NCBI GenBank assembly: GCA_016183765.1
Contig: JACPEA010000001.1
Location: 177,160-241,159, forward strand
Direction of reading: 5' to 3'
From: Bacteroidota bacterium
GTDB taxonomy: Bacteria; Bacteroidota; Bacteroidia; Chitinophagales; Chitinophagaceae
DNA: 64,000 nucleotides
This document shows positions 1-8,213 of this stretch, piece by piece; position 1 is the stretch's first letter; every line of letters begins with the position of its first letter. A program made the position numbers and the translations under genes. Under the pieces are notes generated by a model. It was not told the origin of the DNA, searched no databases, and saw only the letters and a list, made by a program, of their open reading frames with translations.

Positions 1-43
1 TTCATCATTCCTTGCTCATCTGTTCATCTGTTCCTCTGTTCTC

Positions 44-81
44 TTCACCGCAGAGAACGGGGAGTGAACGCAGAGGGCATT
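44..81 (+). repeat. CACCGCAGAG-type dispersed repeat, single arm
   Basis: This is a copy of the short motif that begins CACCGCAGAGAAC and ends ACGCAGAGGG. Related copies are seen near 1819-1862, 6568-6605 and 8341-8381 and, as paired inverted arms, at 17100-17228 and 20060-20185. It lies outside any supported gene, 3' of the SDR gene. Confidence 0.65.
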
Positions 82-124
82 CTACTTCAACATTCATCAT
101 TCCTTGCTCAATATTCAATATTCT

Positions 125-157
125 CCCCGGTTCTCCGGCAAAGGCGGAGAACCGGGG
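125..157. repeat. perfect 13-bp stem hairpin 3' of the SDR gene
   Basis: CCCCGGTTCTCCG at 125-137 is exactly complementary to CGGAGAACCGGGG at 145-157, with a 7-nt loop. It starts just downstream of the SDR stop on the minus strand. No T-run follows it on that strand, so a classical intrinsic terminator is not supported; it may act as an mRNA 3'-end barrier or belong to a repeat. Confidence 0.6.
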
Positions 158-164
158 AGCAGGA

Positions 165-929
165 TCACAACAATTCAAAGCCTCCGCCCACATGCAGTAC
201 GGTTCCATGAACGTAACTGGCGGCGTCGGAACTGAGGAACAGGGAACCTTGTGCCACTTCACGGGGTTCTCCCAGGCGGCCAACACGGCTCATGGTTGGA
301 ATGATATCGGCTTCGGTGATGCCCAGACTCTTCAATGCGGCGGTAAGCATCGGCGTGCGGATGGCGCCCGGTGCCACGGAATTGATGCGGATGCCCTGCG
401 GACCGTATTCAAATGCGGCTGCTTTGGTCAAACCTTCCACACCGTGTTTGAATGCCTGGTAGGCCGGGTTGCCGGTGGTGGGTTTGAAGGCGTTGATGGA
501 GGAGATATTCACAATGGAACCCCCGCCGCCTTGCGCCACAAATTGACGTATCTCATACTTCATACAGAGAGCGGTTCCTTTGAGGTCTACAGCCTGGAGT
601 TTGTCCCAGTAATCCTCGTCCAGATCCTGGAAAGAATTATTGTCCGGTTTCAGTGCGGCATTGTTGACAGCACAGTCCAGGCGACCATAAGTGTCTACGG
701 CAAACTGTACCATTGCCTGCACCTGTTTGGCATCCGAGATATCCACTTTCACAAATGCGGCCGTACCGCCCTGTGCTTTGATATGTGCCACTACTTCATT
801 GCCGGTCTCGGCATTGAAATCCGCAACAACCACTTTGGCGCCTGCTTCTGCGAATAATTCTGCTGTAGCTCTTCCCATACCCATCGCTGCACCGGTAATG
901 ATGGCGACTTTGTTCTCTAAGGTTTTCAT
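165..929 (-). CDS. SDR family NAD(P)-dependent oxidoreductase
   Basis: This 254-residue classical short-chain dehydrogenase has the usual family length. The cofactor-binding TGAAMGMG motif is near residue 13, NNAA is near residue 90, the catalytic Ser lies in NISS, and the YxxxK motif reads YQAFK. The C-terminal stretch VAPGAIRTPM is typical of the family. The exact substrate cannot be read from the sequence; hydroxysteroid, sugar and cyclic-alcohol dehydrogenases share this architecture. It is soluble, without a signal peptide. It stands alone on the minus strand, with the next minus-strand gene starting about 600 bp upstream at 1549, so it is probably monocistronic or loosely co-transcribed. 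Confidence 0.93.
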   Translation of the reverse strand: MKTLENKVAIITGAAMGMGRATAELFAEAGAKVVVADFNAETGNEVVAHIKAQGGTAAFVKVDISDAKQVQAMVQFAVDTYGRLDCAVNNAALKPDNNSFQDLDEDYWDKLQAVDLKGTALCMKYEIRQFVAQGGGGSIVNISSINAFKPTTGNPAYQAFKHGVEGLTKAAAFEYGPQGIRINSVAPGAIRTPMLTAALKSLGITEADIIPTMSRVGRLGEPREVAQGSLFLSSDAASYVHGTVLHVGGGFELL

Positions 930-1021
930 GATATAAATTTTATTTGGTGATGATTCATGAGTTGAGTCTAATATACTTTTAAGGGGTTCTGTATATGTTC
1001 GATCATGTCGGAGCTGGACCG

Positions 1022-1549
1022 TTATACAGCTGCGCTCTTTTCATTTGTGCAGGTTATAATGTTTTTGATATCCGTTTTTCTACAGTAACAGATCGCAGTT
1101 ACGGTTACAAGCAGTATGAAATGGTTCACTGTCGAAATCCGACAATCAGTAATATAAATGGAGCCTGAGTATTCTTCCCAATGCCAGGGAAAAAGCTTTT
1201 GTGTCTTAGGCAAATTTACAACTAAATATTTATTGATGATCGGAATTGACAGGTCTATCAGGTCTGGGAAAATGCTGCCCAGAAAGGCAAGCGCTACAAT
1301 GGGCCTGTAAGTGTTTTTGCTGATCATGGTCAATGTGATCATCACGATCAGTCCAACAATGGCATCGACCTTCGAATTAATGGGATAGCAGTGGGGGATA
1401 TAGTCCAATGCCCCGTGAGAAGCGATACCCGCCAGGAATACCAGCATGCCTGGCAAGAACATTTGTGTTGCCGTATGGGGTTTTGTTCTCGTATCCGTCA
1501 GCATTGCGACAATACCAATGGCTGCGGTTGTGTGGAATAATACATTCAT
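1022..1549 (-). CDS. small multi-pass membrane protein, possibly DUF457-like metal-dependent hydrolase
   Basis: A 175-residue protein with four likely membrane segments. His and Asp residues lie at helix ends: FHTT near the N-terminus, ASHGALDYIPH near residues 43-53, and FPDLIDL near residue 95. This arrangement recalls the membrane-bound metal-dependent hydrolases of the DUF457/YdjM type, but I would not assign an activity. The C-terminal tail (SAAV, preceded by a Cys-containing loop) is not diagnostic. It lies between the SDR gene and the first 210-bp repeat, on the same strand as all accessory genes of this region. Confidence 0.6.
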   Translation of the reverse strand: MNVLFHTTAAIGIVAMLTDTRTKPHTATQMFLPGMLVFLAGIASHGALDYIPHCYPINSKVDAIVGLIVMITLTMISKNTYRPIVALAFLGSIFPDLIDLSIPIINKYLVVNLPKTQKLFPWHWEEYSGSIYITDCRISTVNHFILLVTVTAICYCRKTDIKNIITCTNEKSAAV

Positions 1550-1898
1550 GGGTGCTGGTTCCGTCCAGACCGGAAGTGGGGATTTTGTTTTAAGTTTATT
1601 TCCTGGTTTGATTGCCAGTCACAACTGCCAGCAGTACTAAACAAGTTTGCGGCTCTTACAGTTTGTGAAACAACAAGTTAAAAAATCAAACACGATAAAC
1701 AGGCTTTGGTAACCCGGATTAACATTCATTTGGGAGATTATTTCAATTGTGAAGGGGAGCAGGTTGTTGGTCAGGCGGCAATAACGGTGTAACGGTCATC
1801 ATATGGTGGTGTTTTATTCACCGCAGAGCCGCTGAGAGCGGGGAGTAGACGCAGAGGTGGATAGGCACTTTGTTGGCGCAGGAATCTTCTGATCAGTT
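1550..1898. other. intergenic stretch with one CACCGCAGAG-type repeat
   Basis: No supported gene. It holds a diverged copy of the CACCGCAGAG...ACGCAGAGG motif around 1819-1862. Open frames on the plus strand here (for example 1446-1640) have no recognisable protein character. The upstream control region of the membrane-protein gene starting at 1549 must lie here, but I see no convincing promoter boxes. Confidence 0.6.
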
Positions 1899-2107
1899 CG
1901 GTCTAAGCAGGGACTCTCGGAGAGGACCCTGCGTTTGCAATACGGACAGGTAGTTGGAAATACAGGGTACTTATGTACGATATCAGAGCACTGATGGTGA
2001 TTATCATTTTTGTGCGTGTTTAATGCTACTAAGCCGATGGGTCCTCTAAGAGAGACCCGGCGGGGACTTTACGTTGATGATAGTTTTGTAAGTAGACCCT
2101 GCGGAGA
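1899..2107 (+). repeat. 210-bp direct repeat, copy A
   Basis: First of seven copies of a repeat that starts CGGTCT(C/A)AGCAGG and ends GACCCTGCGGAGA. The two ends form an imperfect terminal inverted repeat (TCTCAGCAGGGTCT against TCTCCGCAGGGTCT in the consensus). Internally it has two hairpin-forming blocks, one near the left end and one near GGGTCCTC...GAGACCC, separated by a conserved middle with TTATGTACGATAT and GCTACTAAGCC. This copy is somewhat diverged. It ends 34 bp from the stop codon of the next minus-strand gene. Confidence 0.9.
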
Positions 2108-2141
2108 ATGAAAGTTTCAAGTGTTTACAGGTCTATTCAAT

Positions 2142-2851
2142 TCATGGTATTGATAAAAGGGCCGAAAAAATAATTAGATCTTGCATAAAATGTATTAACC
2201 ACGCCCAAAAAATACCTTTGGTTTCAAGTATTGATTTTGCCAGGAACCATCCCAAAAAACCTGACGCTAATACCCCTGCAAATCCACCTGGGTTTCCCCA
2301 ATAATGGACTGCCCCGAATAACAATGCTGAAATTAGCGGTATAGTCTTGTCTTTGAGTCTGTCTTTGAGCACAATAACCAAACCTAATCGGGTAATGCTT
2401 TCTTCCACAAAAGAATTGGAAAGTGCAAAAGCAATGCTAAAGGGCAAAACATTTAATATAGTCCTGATCGGGATCTCATTTTCCCTTACGAGCTGAAAAT
2501 AAATAATCATAGCTGTCACAGCACAAATGATTATTGCAATATTTCGTCCGAAATGAAACCAGTTTTCTGTAGGTTTCGGTTTTATTCCAAATATAGGTTC
2601 AGAATTATATCAGCAGAAATATTCCCCTTTTTGAAATATTCCAGAAATTCCGGTCTTTTAAACCACCATAAAACAAACAAGAAAATACTTGTGCCTGAGA
2701 GCGTGATTGCCTGGTATATTATTTGCTTGTTTATCGTTTTGGATAAGTCGTCAAAAATCACTATTCCATTTGTCCACTTACTTACAAGAACTAACCCGAT
2801 GGTTAAGGTGAGTATTAATAAAAGCAATAAAATGTCTTTCAATTTAAACAT
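2142..2851 (-). pseudogene. CPBP family intramembrane metalloprotease, frameshifted
   Basis: The gene reads from ATG at 2851 through an N-terminal membrane segment to residue 81, then leaves frame near 2609. From there the second frame continues smoothly to the stop at 2142. It supplies the expected family sequence: a GIKPKP element, then EESITR (EExxxR), FGAVHYW (FxxxH) and HFMQD, the conserved metal-site motifs of CPBP (Abi/Rce1-like) proteases. Joined, the product would be about 236 residues, close to family length. The upstream stretch YFKKGNISAD followed by YNSEP in the other frame shows that a single base is missing. Either the gene is dead or the base is a sequencing error. CPBP proteases act in the membrane, often next to bacteriocin or toxin genes. 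Confidence 0.8.
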
Positions 2852-3193
2852 AGTGTTCCTTTCTTTTATTACCGATAAGCTTCGCTCTTACAATGACCGA
2901 TAGTGGGCCGCATATTAGTGATGGGCGGGACTTTTAGCACTAACGTTCCTGCAAGGGGCTAAAGCTGAATTTTTCTTCTCCGAGTCTCCCGTTAGGGAAT
3001 TCTTCGCTTAGCAGCACGTAACGGTCTTTTGTACAAGAATCGGATCGGGGGTATTTTTCAGCGATCTGGCATTCCATAAGCCCCGTTCCCTCACGTGAAA
3101 CGCTACGGGAACTGGAGCTGGATTTTGCAGTTCTGTTGATGCAACGCCATTCAGCCTGCCTGTTGCCAATACGGTATTAGCGGTCTGCTGTTT
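2852..3193. other. intergenic stretch with attC-like half sites and a decayed hairpin
   Basis: No supported gene. On the minus strand, directly after the epimerase stop, it reads GACCGCTAATACCGTATTGG. At its far end, 90 bp before the CPBP start, it reads GCAGGAACGTTAGTGC. The second motif recurs upstream of the OsmC gene. Around 2970-3015 there is a diverged GTGCTRCTAAGC-type hairpin related to the 210-bp repeat but in the opposite orientation. Confidence 0.5.
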
Positions 3194-4132
3194 TTATTCT
3201 TTCAAATTGTTTTGTTTTACGATCTGTTTTACTGCCATTTCATTTGTCGTAGGCTTAAAGTTGAAATGCTCGTTAAATTTTGAACTGTCGAAAAAGTAGT
3301 CTCTGTCATATTGATAGTTCATTTCTGATAGTTCCTTCATGATCGGTATGAACCATCCCAAGGTTTTTATCAGCCAGTCTGGGAGAACCGTATAGCTGCT
3401 TTTTGTTCCCATTGCAGAGGCAAAAAGTTGTATCCATCCTTCTCCTGTTATTTTCTGGGTATCTGTGGGTAAGTTCCAGATCTGGTTGTAAGCTTCCGTG
3501 GTATTACCAAGCATAGCTGTTCCCTTGGCCAGGTCGGGAACATATCCCATGGAGTGCAACATTTTTGCATTGCATAGCCATTGCGCTTTTTTGCCTTTCG
3601 CAAGGTTATTGTACACAAGATTCATTAATATGCTATTGGCCTTTGCCGTGCCACCAAAGAAGTCAGGTGATCTTGCTATGATTGCCTGTAAATGATTCTT
3701 CTCAATATTTTCCAGTAGGAGTCTGTCAACTTCTGCACGTACCTGTCCTTTTTTACTCGTTGGACTGATCGGTGAATGTTCAGTTATATGGTTTACCTGA
3801 TCGCCGCCGATGGCATATACATTATCGAAAAAAACAAGTTTTGAATTGTGCTCCAAACAGGCTTCGATTACATTTTGCATAAATGGCACCCAGGTTTGTT
3901 GCCATACTTTGGTGTTGTAAGAAAATCCGATAGTTATATATGTAATGCTTGAGCCTTCAATTGCCTTGAATATGTCTTCTTTTTTGGTAAGGTCGGCAGG
4001 AAATAGTTTATCTGTAGGGTTTACAGTTTTTGGGTCCCTGCTGACCAACCGGATATCTGAAGTGTATTGCTTCAGGTTTTTGGCAAGTTCAATACCAATG
4101 GATCCGCCTGCGCCCAGAATGGTTTGTTTCAT
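3194..4132 (-). CDS. NAD-dependent epimerase/dehydratase family protein
   Basis: A 312-residue atypical or extended SDR. The N-terminus MKQTILGAGGSIGIELAK carries the dinucleotide-binding GAGGSIG loop, and VYAIGG and IARSPDFFG match the positions expected in NAD(P)-binding epimerase-like proteins. Relatives act on nucleotide sugars or on unknown substrates, so the reaction is open. The ATG at 4132 is chosen because the Rossmann motif starts immediately; upstream in-frame sequence falls in hairpin repeats. It forms a two-gene unit with the downstream CPBP pseudogene, lying between repeat copies A and B. Its codons are A+T-rich compared with the housekeeping genes beyond 14 kb. Confidence 0.85.
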   Translation of the reverse strand: MKQTILGAGGSIGIELAKNLKQYTSDIRLVSRDPKTVNPTDKLFPADLTKKEDIFKAIEGSSITYITIGFSYNTKVWQQTWVPFMQNVIEACLEHNSKLVFFDNVYAIGGDQVNHITEHSPISPTSKKGQVRAEVDRLLLENIEKNHLQAIIARSPDFFGGTAKANSILMNLVYNNLAKGKKAQWLCNAKMLHSMGYVPDLAKGTAMLGNTTEAYNQIWNLPTDTQKITGEGWIQLFASAMGTKSSYTVLPDWLIKTLGWFIPIMKELSEMNYQYDRDYFFDSSKFNEHFNFKPTTNEMAVKQIVKQNNLKE

Positions 4133-4152
4133 ATTGTATATATATTGGGTCT

Positions 4153-4362
4153 CCGAAGAGTCCCCGTTCGGGAGACTCTTCGGGAAAGTGAATAGTAAGA
4201 TAATCAATTTTTATCTCCTCCGCAGAGTCTCCCGACAGGGGACTCTGCGGTTAGTAGCACACGACTATCGATCAGCACTTGGTTTTTTGTAAGAAATTGA
4301 TTGGGTTGATTCTCCTGGGATCCGTATTGCTAAACGCAGAGTCCGCTGGGAGACCCTGCAGA
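4153..4362. repeat. three related hairpins (short relatives of the 210-bp repeat)
   Basis: CCGAAGAGTC at 4153-4162 pairs perfectly with GACTCTTCGG at 4174-4183. CCGCAGAGTC at 4220-4229 pairs with GACTCTGCGG at 4241-4250. A decayed third member lies near 4328-4362. Read on the minus strand, the second begins GTGCTACTAA-CCGCAGAG, matching the right half of the 210-bp repeat, which everywhere else in the window lies in the plus orientation. They sit just upstream of the epimerase start and could form leader structures in its mRNA. Confidence 0.7.
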
Positions 4363-4506
4363 GATGGAGAAATTCCAATGGCACTCAATTTTAAAGAATG
4401 GATAATTTATGCCTTGTAATGGATTTTTCAGGTTGGTTAATTTTAAATTAATTTTTGCAGCCTGTTTAATATTTGTAGGGTGTCAGTTAAGGTTCCGGAT
4501 AGGATC

Positions 4507-4715
4507 CGGTCTCAGCAGGGTCTCTCTGAGAGGACCCTGCGTTTGCAACCAGACAGTTAGTTGGAAATGCAGGAAATTTATGTAATGATATTAGAGCGCT
4601 GATGGTGATTATCATTTTCGTGCGTGTCTAGTGCTACTAAGCCGCAGGGTCCTCTGCGAGAGACCCAGCGGGGACTTTGCGCTGGTGATAGTTTTGTAGG
4701 GAGACCCCGCGGAGA
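4507..4715 (+). repeat. 210-bp direct repeat, copy B
   Basis: Full-length copy with both terminal motifs, the CAGTTAGTTGGAAATGCAGG core and the GTGCTACTAAGCCGCAGGGT block. It shares the variant AAATTTATGTAATGATATT with copy G and partly with copy D, whereas A, C, E and F have ACTTATGTACGATAT, so there are at least two sublineages. Confidence 0.92.
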
Positions 4716-4825
4716 ATAAACTCCATTCAGTTGCTCCGTCAGTACCCGGTTCCATTCAACAGGGGTTTCATTGTTCGTCCGTTGGGTAGAACGAAACCTT
4801 AGTTATAGCCTTCCGTATTTTCCGT

Positions 4826-5335
4826 TCACAACTTCGTTATTGCTTTTATGTAAACACCTGTAAAGCAGTCGTCCTGGCATCCTTTTGCTACATAGCCACA
4901 ACTGGCAATAAAACCCATAGTGTCAGTACTGAAATAGATATCGTTTGTTTTGGTGTCCACGTTTAGCCATTCTTTGGATGCTTTTCTATATATCTCATCC
5001 AATGTCAATGACTTAGCGCCATTAATATGTGTGTTCAAGGTTGCCAGGTCCTCTGTCCAGGTTTCTTTTATGACTAATTGTGAAGCGTTCTGTTGGTACA
5101 CACCTGATATGAAAAACCTGCCGGTCACTTTTCCATTTTGTACGGTTATTTGGGTTTCGGAATGGCCACCAAATACAGAACCGCTGTAGGTGATATAGGA
5201 ATAAGAATTGTCTATAGAATTTTTATAAGTATTCCATAACTGTTCACTTTTTTCAAATTCATCACTATATGGCAGTACCTCTTTTTTGCAAGAGAATAAG
5301 GATATAATAACCAGAACAAAAATTATTTTTTTCAT
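4826..5335 (-). CDS. hypothetical lipoprotein
   Basis: A 169-residue protein starting MKKIIFVLVIISLFSC. Its short hydrophobic signal ends in a lipobox (SLFSC) followed by KKE, which fits a Bacteroidota lipoprotein, probably periplasmic or outer-membrane anchored. The mature part has two Cys pairs near the C-terminus (SCGYVAKGCQDDC) that could form disulfides. I recognise no family. The inner ATG at 5335 is preferred over 5344 because it gives a compact signal peptide. It sits in one unit with the OsmC gene, between repeats B and C. Confidence 0.65.
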   Translation of the reverse strand: MKKIIFVLVIISLFSCKKEVLPYSDEFEKSEQLWNTYKNSIDNSYSYITYSGSVFGGHSETQITVQNGKVTGRFFISGVYQQNASQLVIKETWTEDLATLNTHINGAKSLTLDEIYRKASKEWLNVDTKTNDIYFSTDTMGFIASCGYVAKGCQDDCFTGVYIKAITKL

Positions 5336-5565
5336 AATAAACAATTTTTTGGTTAGTTATGAAAAGTTTATCAATGAACTTGACAAGTGATTTTAGGTTT
5401 CCGTTGCCTCTGAGTGTTATTTTTTAGCTTTCATTTCTGATACCGGCACGCTCGAATATGGCAGGCAAGGGTTTTGGGGTTTTGCGTTCGGGTGTGTTTT
5501 GGAGCACAAAACTGTCACCCAGCACAGAACTTGAATAAAAGCACAACGCTTCAAGTTTGTCCGTC
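5336..5565. other. spacer between OsmC and lipoprotein genes
   Basis: No gene. On the minus strand it carries CTTGAAGCGTTGTGC around 5540-5555, resembling the right half of the GTTAG/GTTGT-type sites noted elsewhere in this region. Otherwise unremarkable. Confidence 0.4.
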
Positions 5566-5605
5566 AGCCTGCCTGACACGAACCCGTGTTAGTGACAGGC
5601 AGGCT
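5566..5605. repeat. large hairpin 3' of the OsmC gene
   Basis: AGCCTGCCTG at 5566-5575 pairs with CAGGCAGGCT at 5596-5605, and ACACG pairs with CGTGT inside. It begins 13 bp from the OsmC stop on the minus strand and contains CACTAACACGGG there. No clear T-run follows. It could end the OsmC transcript or be one arm of an attC-like site. Confidence 0.65.
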
Positions 5606-5617
5606 CAAAACATATGC

Positions 5618-6160
5618 TTAATCAGTTTTGACAATATTTGCATTAACAGTAACAGGTGTGCCGCGTAGTAAGGTTTGTAATACGATACAACTTCGTTCTG
5701 TCGCTTTTATCAGCTTATCTGTCAACTCTGTTGAAACGGAATTGAATACAGTTATTTCGATTTCAAGACCCATGCTTTGAAATTCTACCGGTACCTCTTT
5801 ATCTACCATTAGCGTGCCACGAACATCCACATTTGCTGTGGCTATTACGCTGGTTTTAACCAGAGTAATCTGTAACCGGTTAGCAATCATTCTAAGGGTA
5901 CTGTCAAAACAGGATGCCAATGCAGCGCAAAGTAAATCACCTGAATTGGGGAAATCGTGATAGCCTCCAACAGCTCTATGAACTCCTATTGGGAAATTTA
6001 CTTTAAGTTCTTCATTGATCGAAACAGATGTATGAAGCGGATCACCCAGGTCTTTTCCCTCTATAATTGCCATGTCAGTTATCCAGGCTGCTCCTGGGTT
6101 TTCAATGTAACTCGCCATTAATGGTTGCTGGCGTTCTTTTATGATTGAGCTACTTATCAT
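5618..6160 (-). CDS. OsmC family peroxiredoxin-like protein
   Basis: A 180-residue protein of the OsmC/Ohr fold, which reduces organic hydroperoxides through a Cys pair. The first Cys lies in GDLLCAALASCFDSTLRM near residues 80-90 and the second in ERSCIVLQTL near residue 158, the conserved OsmC positions. The N-terminal half gives the usual beta-strand dimerisation region (VNFPIGVHRAVGGYHDFPN). An alternative start is ATG at 6118 (MASYIEN), which would lose 14 residues. It is followed on the minus strand by a strong hairpin and then the lipoprotein gene. A stress-protection role is inferred from family only. Confidence 0.88.
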   Translation of the reverse strand: MISSSIIKERQQPLMASYIENPGAAWITDMAIIEGKDLGDPLHTSVSINEELKVNFPIGVHRAVGGYHDFPNSGDLLCAALASCFDSTLRMIANRLQITLVKTSVIATANVDVRGTLMVDKEVPVEFQSMGLEIEITVFNSVSTELTDKLIKATERSCIVLQTLLRGTPVTVNANIVKTD

Positions 6161-6437
6161 GATAGTTGTGATTTTAATGAAATTAATACAATGTCAAAAT
6201 TTGCCGCTAACGTTCCTGCATTGGCTTTGTGTCGGAATTCCGCGATTCATCAGCCACTATAACCTTAATACAATGTTGTTTGTTCGCTTTTTATAGTTTA
6301 CTATCTTTATCAATATAAGCAAACTGCCTTGCAAGAGGGAAATACAAGCAGATCATTGTTACGTGGGGAGAACACTAATTTACTGGTGTCGTTGGAATAT
6401 GCCAAACCTTTTTTGCGTGCGGCATACAAAACGGGGA
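6161..6437. other. intergenic stretch upstream of the OsmC gene
   Basis: No gene. On the minus strand it carries GCAGGAACGTTAGCGGC near 6203-6219, nearly identical to the motif before the CPBP gene. The remainder is A+T-rich without clear features. Confidence 0.45.
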
Positions 6438-6904
6438 GACTCAGTAGGCGAGGAATATAGTGTTGCTTTGAGAGTCAAGTGCTTAGAGGTGTCTTTGGTC
6501 TTTGGTGAGGTATTCCTTATTGCTTGTCTATTTGCTACTGGCAGGCTCATTATTCGATATTCTTTTCACCGCGGAGTCGGAGAGGACGGAGAGTTTGCGC
6601 AGAGATGGGTTCAACATGGTTCATCTGTTCCTTGCTCTTCTGTTCAACTGCCTTACATTCTATCAAGCTATCATTCAATCATTGTCTTTCCGGTCTCAGC
6701 AGGGTCTCTCGCAGAGGACCCTGCGTTTTCGATCCGGGCAGTTAGTTGGAAATACAGGATACTTATGTACGATATTAGAGCACTGATGGTGATTTTCATT
6801 ATCGAGTATGTGTTGTGCTACTAAGCCGCTGGGTCCTCTGCGAGAGACCCAGCGGGGACTTTGCGTTGAGGATAGTTTTGTAAGTAGGCCCTGTGGAGAC
6901 CTGA
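6438..6904 (+). repeat. 467-bp direct duplication, copy 1 (contains 210-bp repeat copy C at 6691-6900)
   Basis: Nearly identical to 8214-8679 in the same orientation. The first 250 bp hold a CACCGCGGAG...GCGCAGAG motif and a low-complexity GTTCATCTGTTCCTTGCTC stretch like that at 1-120. The rest is repeat copy C. Open frames across it (for example 6502-6786) are shared with copy 2 only because the DNA is duplicated, and they have no protein-like features. The two duplicates bracket the toxin/immunity-like gene pair. Confidence 0.9.
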
Positions 6905-7026
6905 AGATTTAATTTCAAAAAAAGCCTAAATACAAAACCGATGGGAATTAGGTCACTTCTTGTAAATTAAATTACTTCTGTTCTTATAGTTATAAATTGC
7001 AAATAGCAGTCTTACAAATGCCAAAT

Positions 7027-7596
7027 CTAACTTCTATCGGTTATTATTTGCTTATCAACTTTCCATTTGCCGTATCTTTTTCTTAATCTAACCAATTCAA
7101 CAAATTGACCTAAATGAGCTATTCGATGTCTCCCTCCAATAGTTATTATCTTGAAAAAAAGAACATCACCAAGCGTTCGAGATTTATTCATGGGCATATA
7201 TACACCAGAAATAATTAGTGTTCCAAGTACATTTACGTTTGGGTTATCATAAATTTTCCTTGAAGTATCAATTATTTTTTCTTTTGCTAAAGAAGATAAA
7301 CCCATAGATTGAAGTTTATTCAAACTAGCAAAAACCACTTTTGTGTGGAATTCCTCTTCAATTGTTTTATTAGTTTGATTATCCTCTTTCATTGCAACTG
7401 TTAGATGAATAATGTCCTCTTTAGTGGATTTCTTAATTTCCCCAGGTTCTGGAACTAGTGTCCCAGTTTTTCTAACAATACTATCATAATAAACATTATA
7501 TAATAATGCTTTATACGGATTATCAAACCTTGAAGATTGAGCTATTATTTTAGCTGTTGTTGGTATTAAGAAGAATACCAATAGCATTTTTTTCAT
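7027..7596 (-). CDS. secreted protein of unknown function, candidate immunity protein
   Basis: A 189-residue product starting MKKMLLVFFLIPTTAKIIAQ, a clear N-terminal signal peptide with a Gln at the likely mature start. No family is recognised. The ATG at 7596 begins 4 bp after the stop of the metallopeptidase-like ORF. That tight spacing is typical of polymorphic toxin-immunity pairs, in which the partner of an exported toxin is often itself exported. The mature part is mixed polar with no Cys. An ordinary secreted protein is the alternative. It is A+T-rich like its partner. Confidence 0.6.
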   Translation of the reverse strand: MKKMLLVFFLIPTTAKIIAQSSRFDNPYKALLYNVYYDSIVRKTGTLVPEPGEIKKSTKEDIIHLTVAMKEDNQTNKTIEEEFHTKVVFASLNKLQSMGLSSLAKEKIIDTSRKIYDNPNVNVLGTLIISGVYMPMNKSRTLGDVLFFKIITIGGRHRIAHLGQFVELVRLRKRYGKWKVDKQIITDRS

Positions 7597-7600
7597 AATC

Positions 7601-8014
7601 TTATTGTTTCTTTTGAAGATATATTTGAGCACTTCTCACATCATCAATATTCATTCCATATGCACAAGTTTCCCAGCCAAATCCATATTCATAACGACCT
7701 TCCGCAAAACCATTTAACGTATTTCCATAGTGGACTGACTCATGAAGAAGGACAGTTGATATAAAAAAACTAAAAGATTGGTCATCAAAGCCAACTCCAT
7801 TTTCATAATCAAGAACACATTTAATATCAAGATTTATAATTCCAGATTCTTTAGCATTAAAATATCCTGCACGGTAAGTGCCAGAATAGTCCCCGCCATT
7901 GATATCTCTAACAACAATAGTTGGCCCAGTGCCGTATTGCAATGCGTTATATAACTGTTCATCAGTCATATGAGAGTAACTTTTCAAACAATTTAATAAA
8001 GCAGGATTATTCAA
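7601..8014 (-). CDS. orphan polymorphic-toxin-type zinc metallopeptidase C-terminal domain
   Basis: The frame encodes about 137 residues with HESVH (HExxH zinc-binding and catalytic motif) near residue 91 and a downstream FGWETCAYG stretch that could give a third ligand. Domains of this kind occur as C-terminal tips of Rhs or other polymorphic toxins. No ATG is available: TTG at 8014 is a nominal start, and the same frame stays open upstream to 8034 (reading DRNLYQAC) until it meets the end of repeat copy D, where it is closed. The N-terminal delivery part therefore appears to be cut away. The gene is followed after 4 bp by a secreted partner protein. It may be a silent tip cassette or a pseudogene. 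Confidence 0.55.
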   Translation of the reverse strand: MNNPALLNCLKSYSHMTDEQLYNALQYGTGPTIVVRDINGGDYSGTYRAGYFNAKESGIINLDIKCVLDYENGVGFDDQSFSFFISTVLLHESVHYGNTLNGFAEGRYEYGFGWETCAYGMNIDDVRSAQIYLQKKQ

Positions 8015-8033
8015 ACATGCTTGATATAAATTT

Positions 8034-8207
8034 CGGTCTCAGCAGGGTCTCTCGGAGAGGATCTCGCTTTTCAGTTATATACCCGGAAGTTAGTTAGAAA
8101 TGCAGAATATTTATGTAACGATATTAGAGCACTGATGGTGATTTTCATTATCGAGTATGTGCAGTGCTCCTAAGCCGAAGGGTCCTCTGCGAGAGACCCA
8201 GCGGAGA
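8034..8207 (+). repeat. 210-bp direct repeat, copy D (shortened)
   Basis: Starts with the usual CGGTCTCAGCAGGGTCTC, but the left hairpin's second arm is mutated. It lacks about 40 bp near the right end, running from GAGACCCAGCGG straight to AGAATAAAA, as expected for a deletion between the two GCGG words. Its left end abuts the truncated toxin frame directly. Confidence 0.88.
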
Positions 8208-8213
8208 ATAAAA

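Noticed and set aside
12..857. Long plus-strand open frame opposite the SDR gene
   Set aside because: It is antisense to a clear SDR gene with catalytic motifs, starts in repeat DNA, and its product is compositionally odd with no recognisable domain.
6363..6824. Plus-strand open frames in the duplicated repeats (6363-6824, 6502-6786, 8278-8553 and overlapping ones)
   Set aside because: They lie wholly in the duplicated repeat DNA; similarity between them follows from DNA duplication, several frames are open at once, and no protein features are seen.
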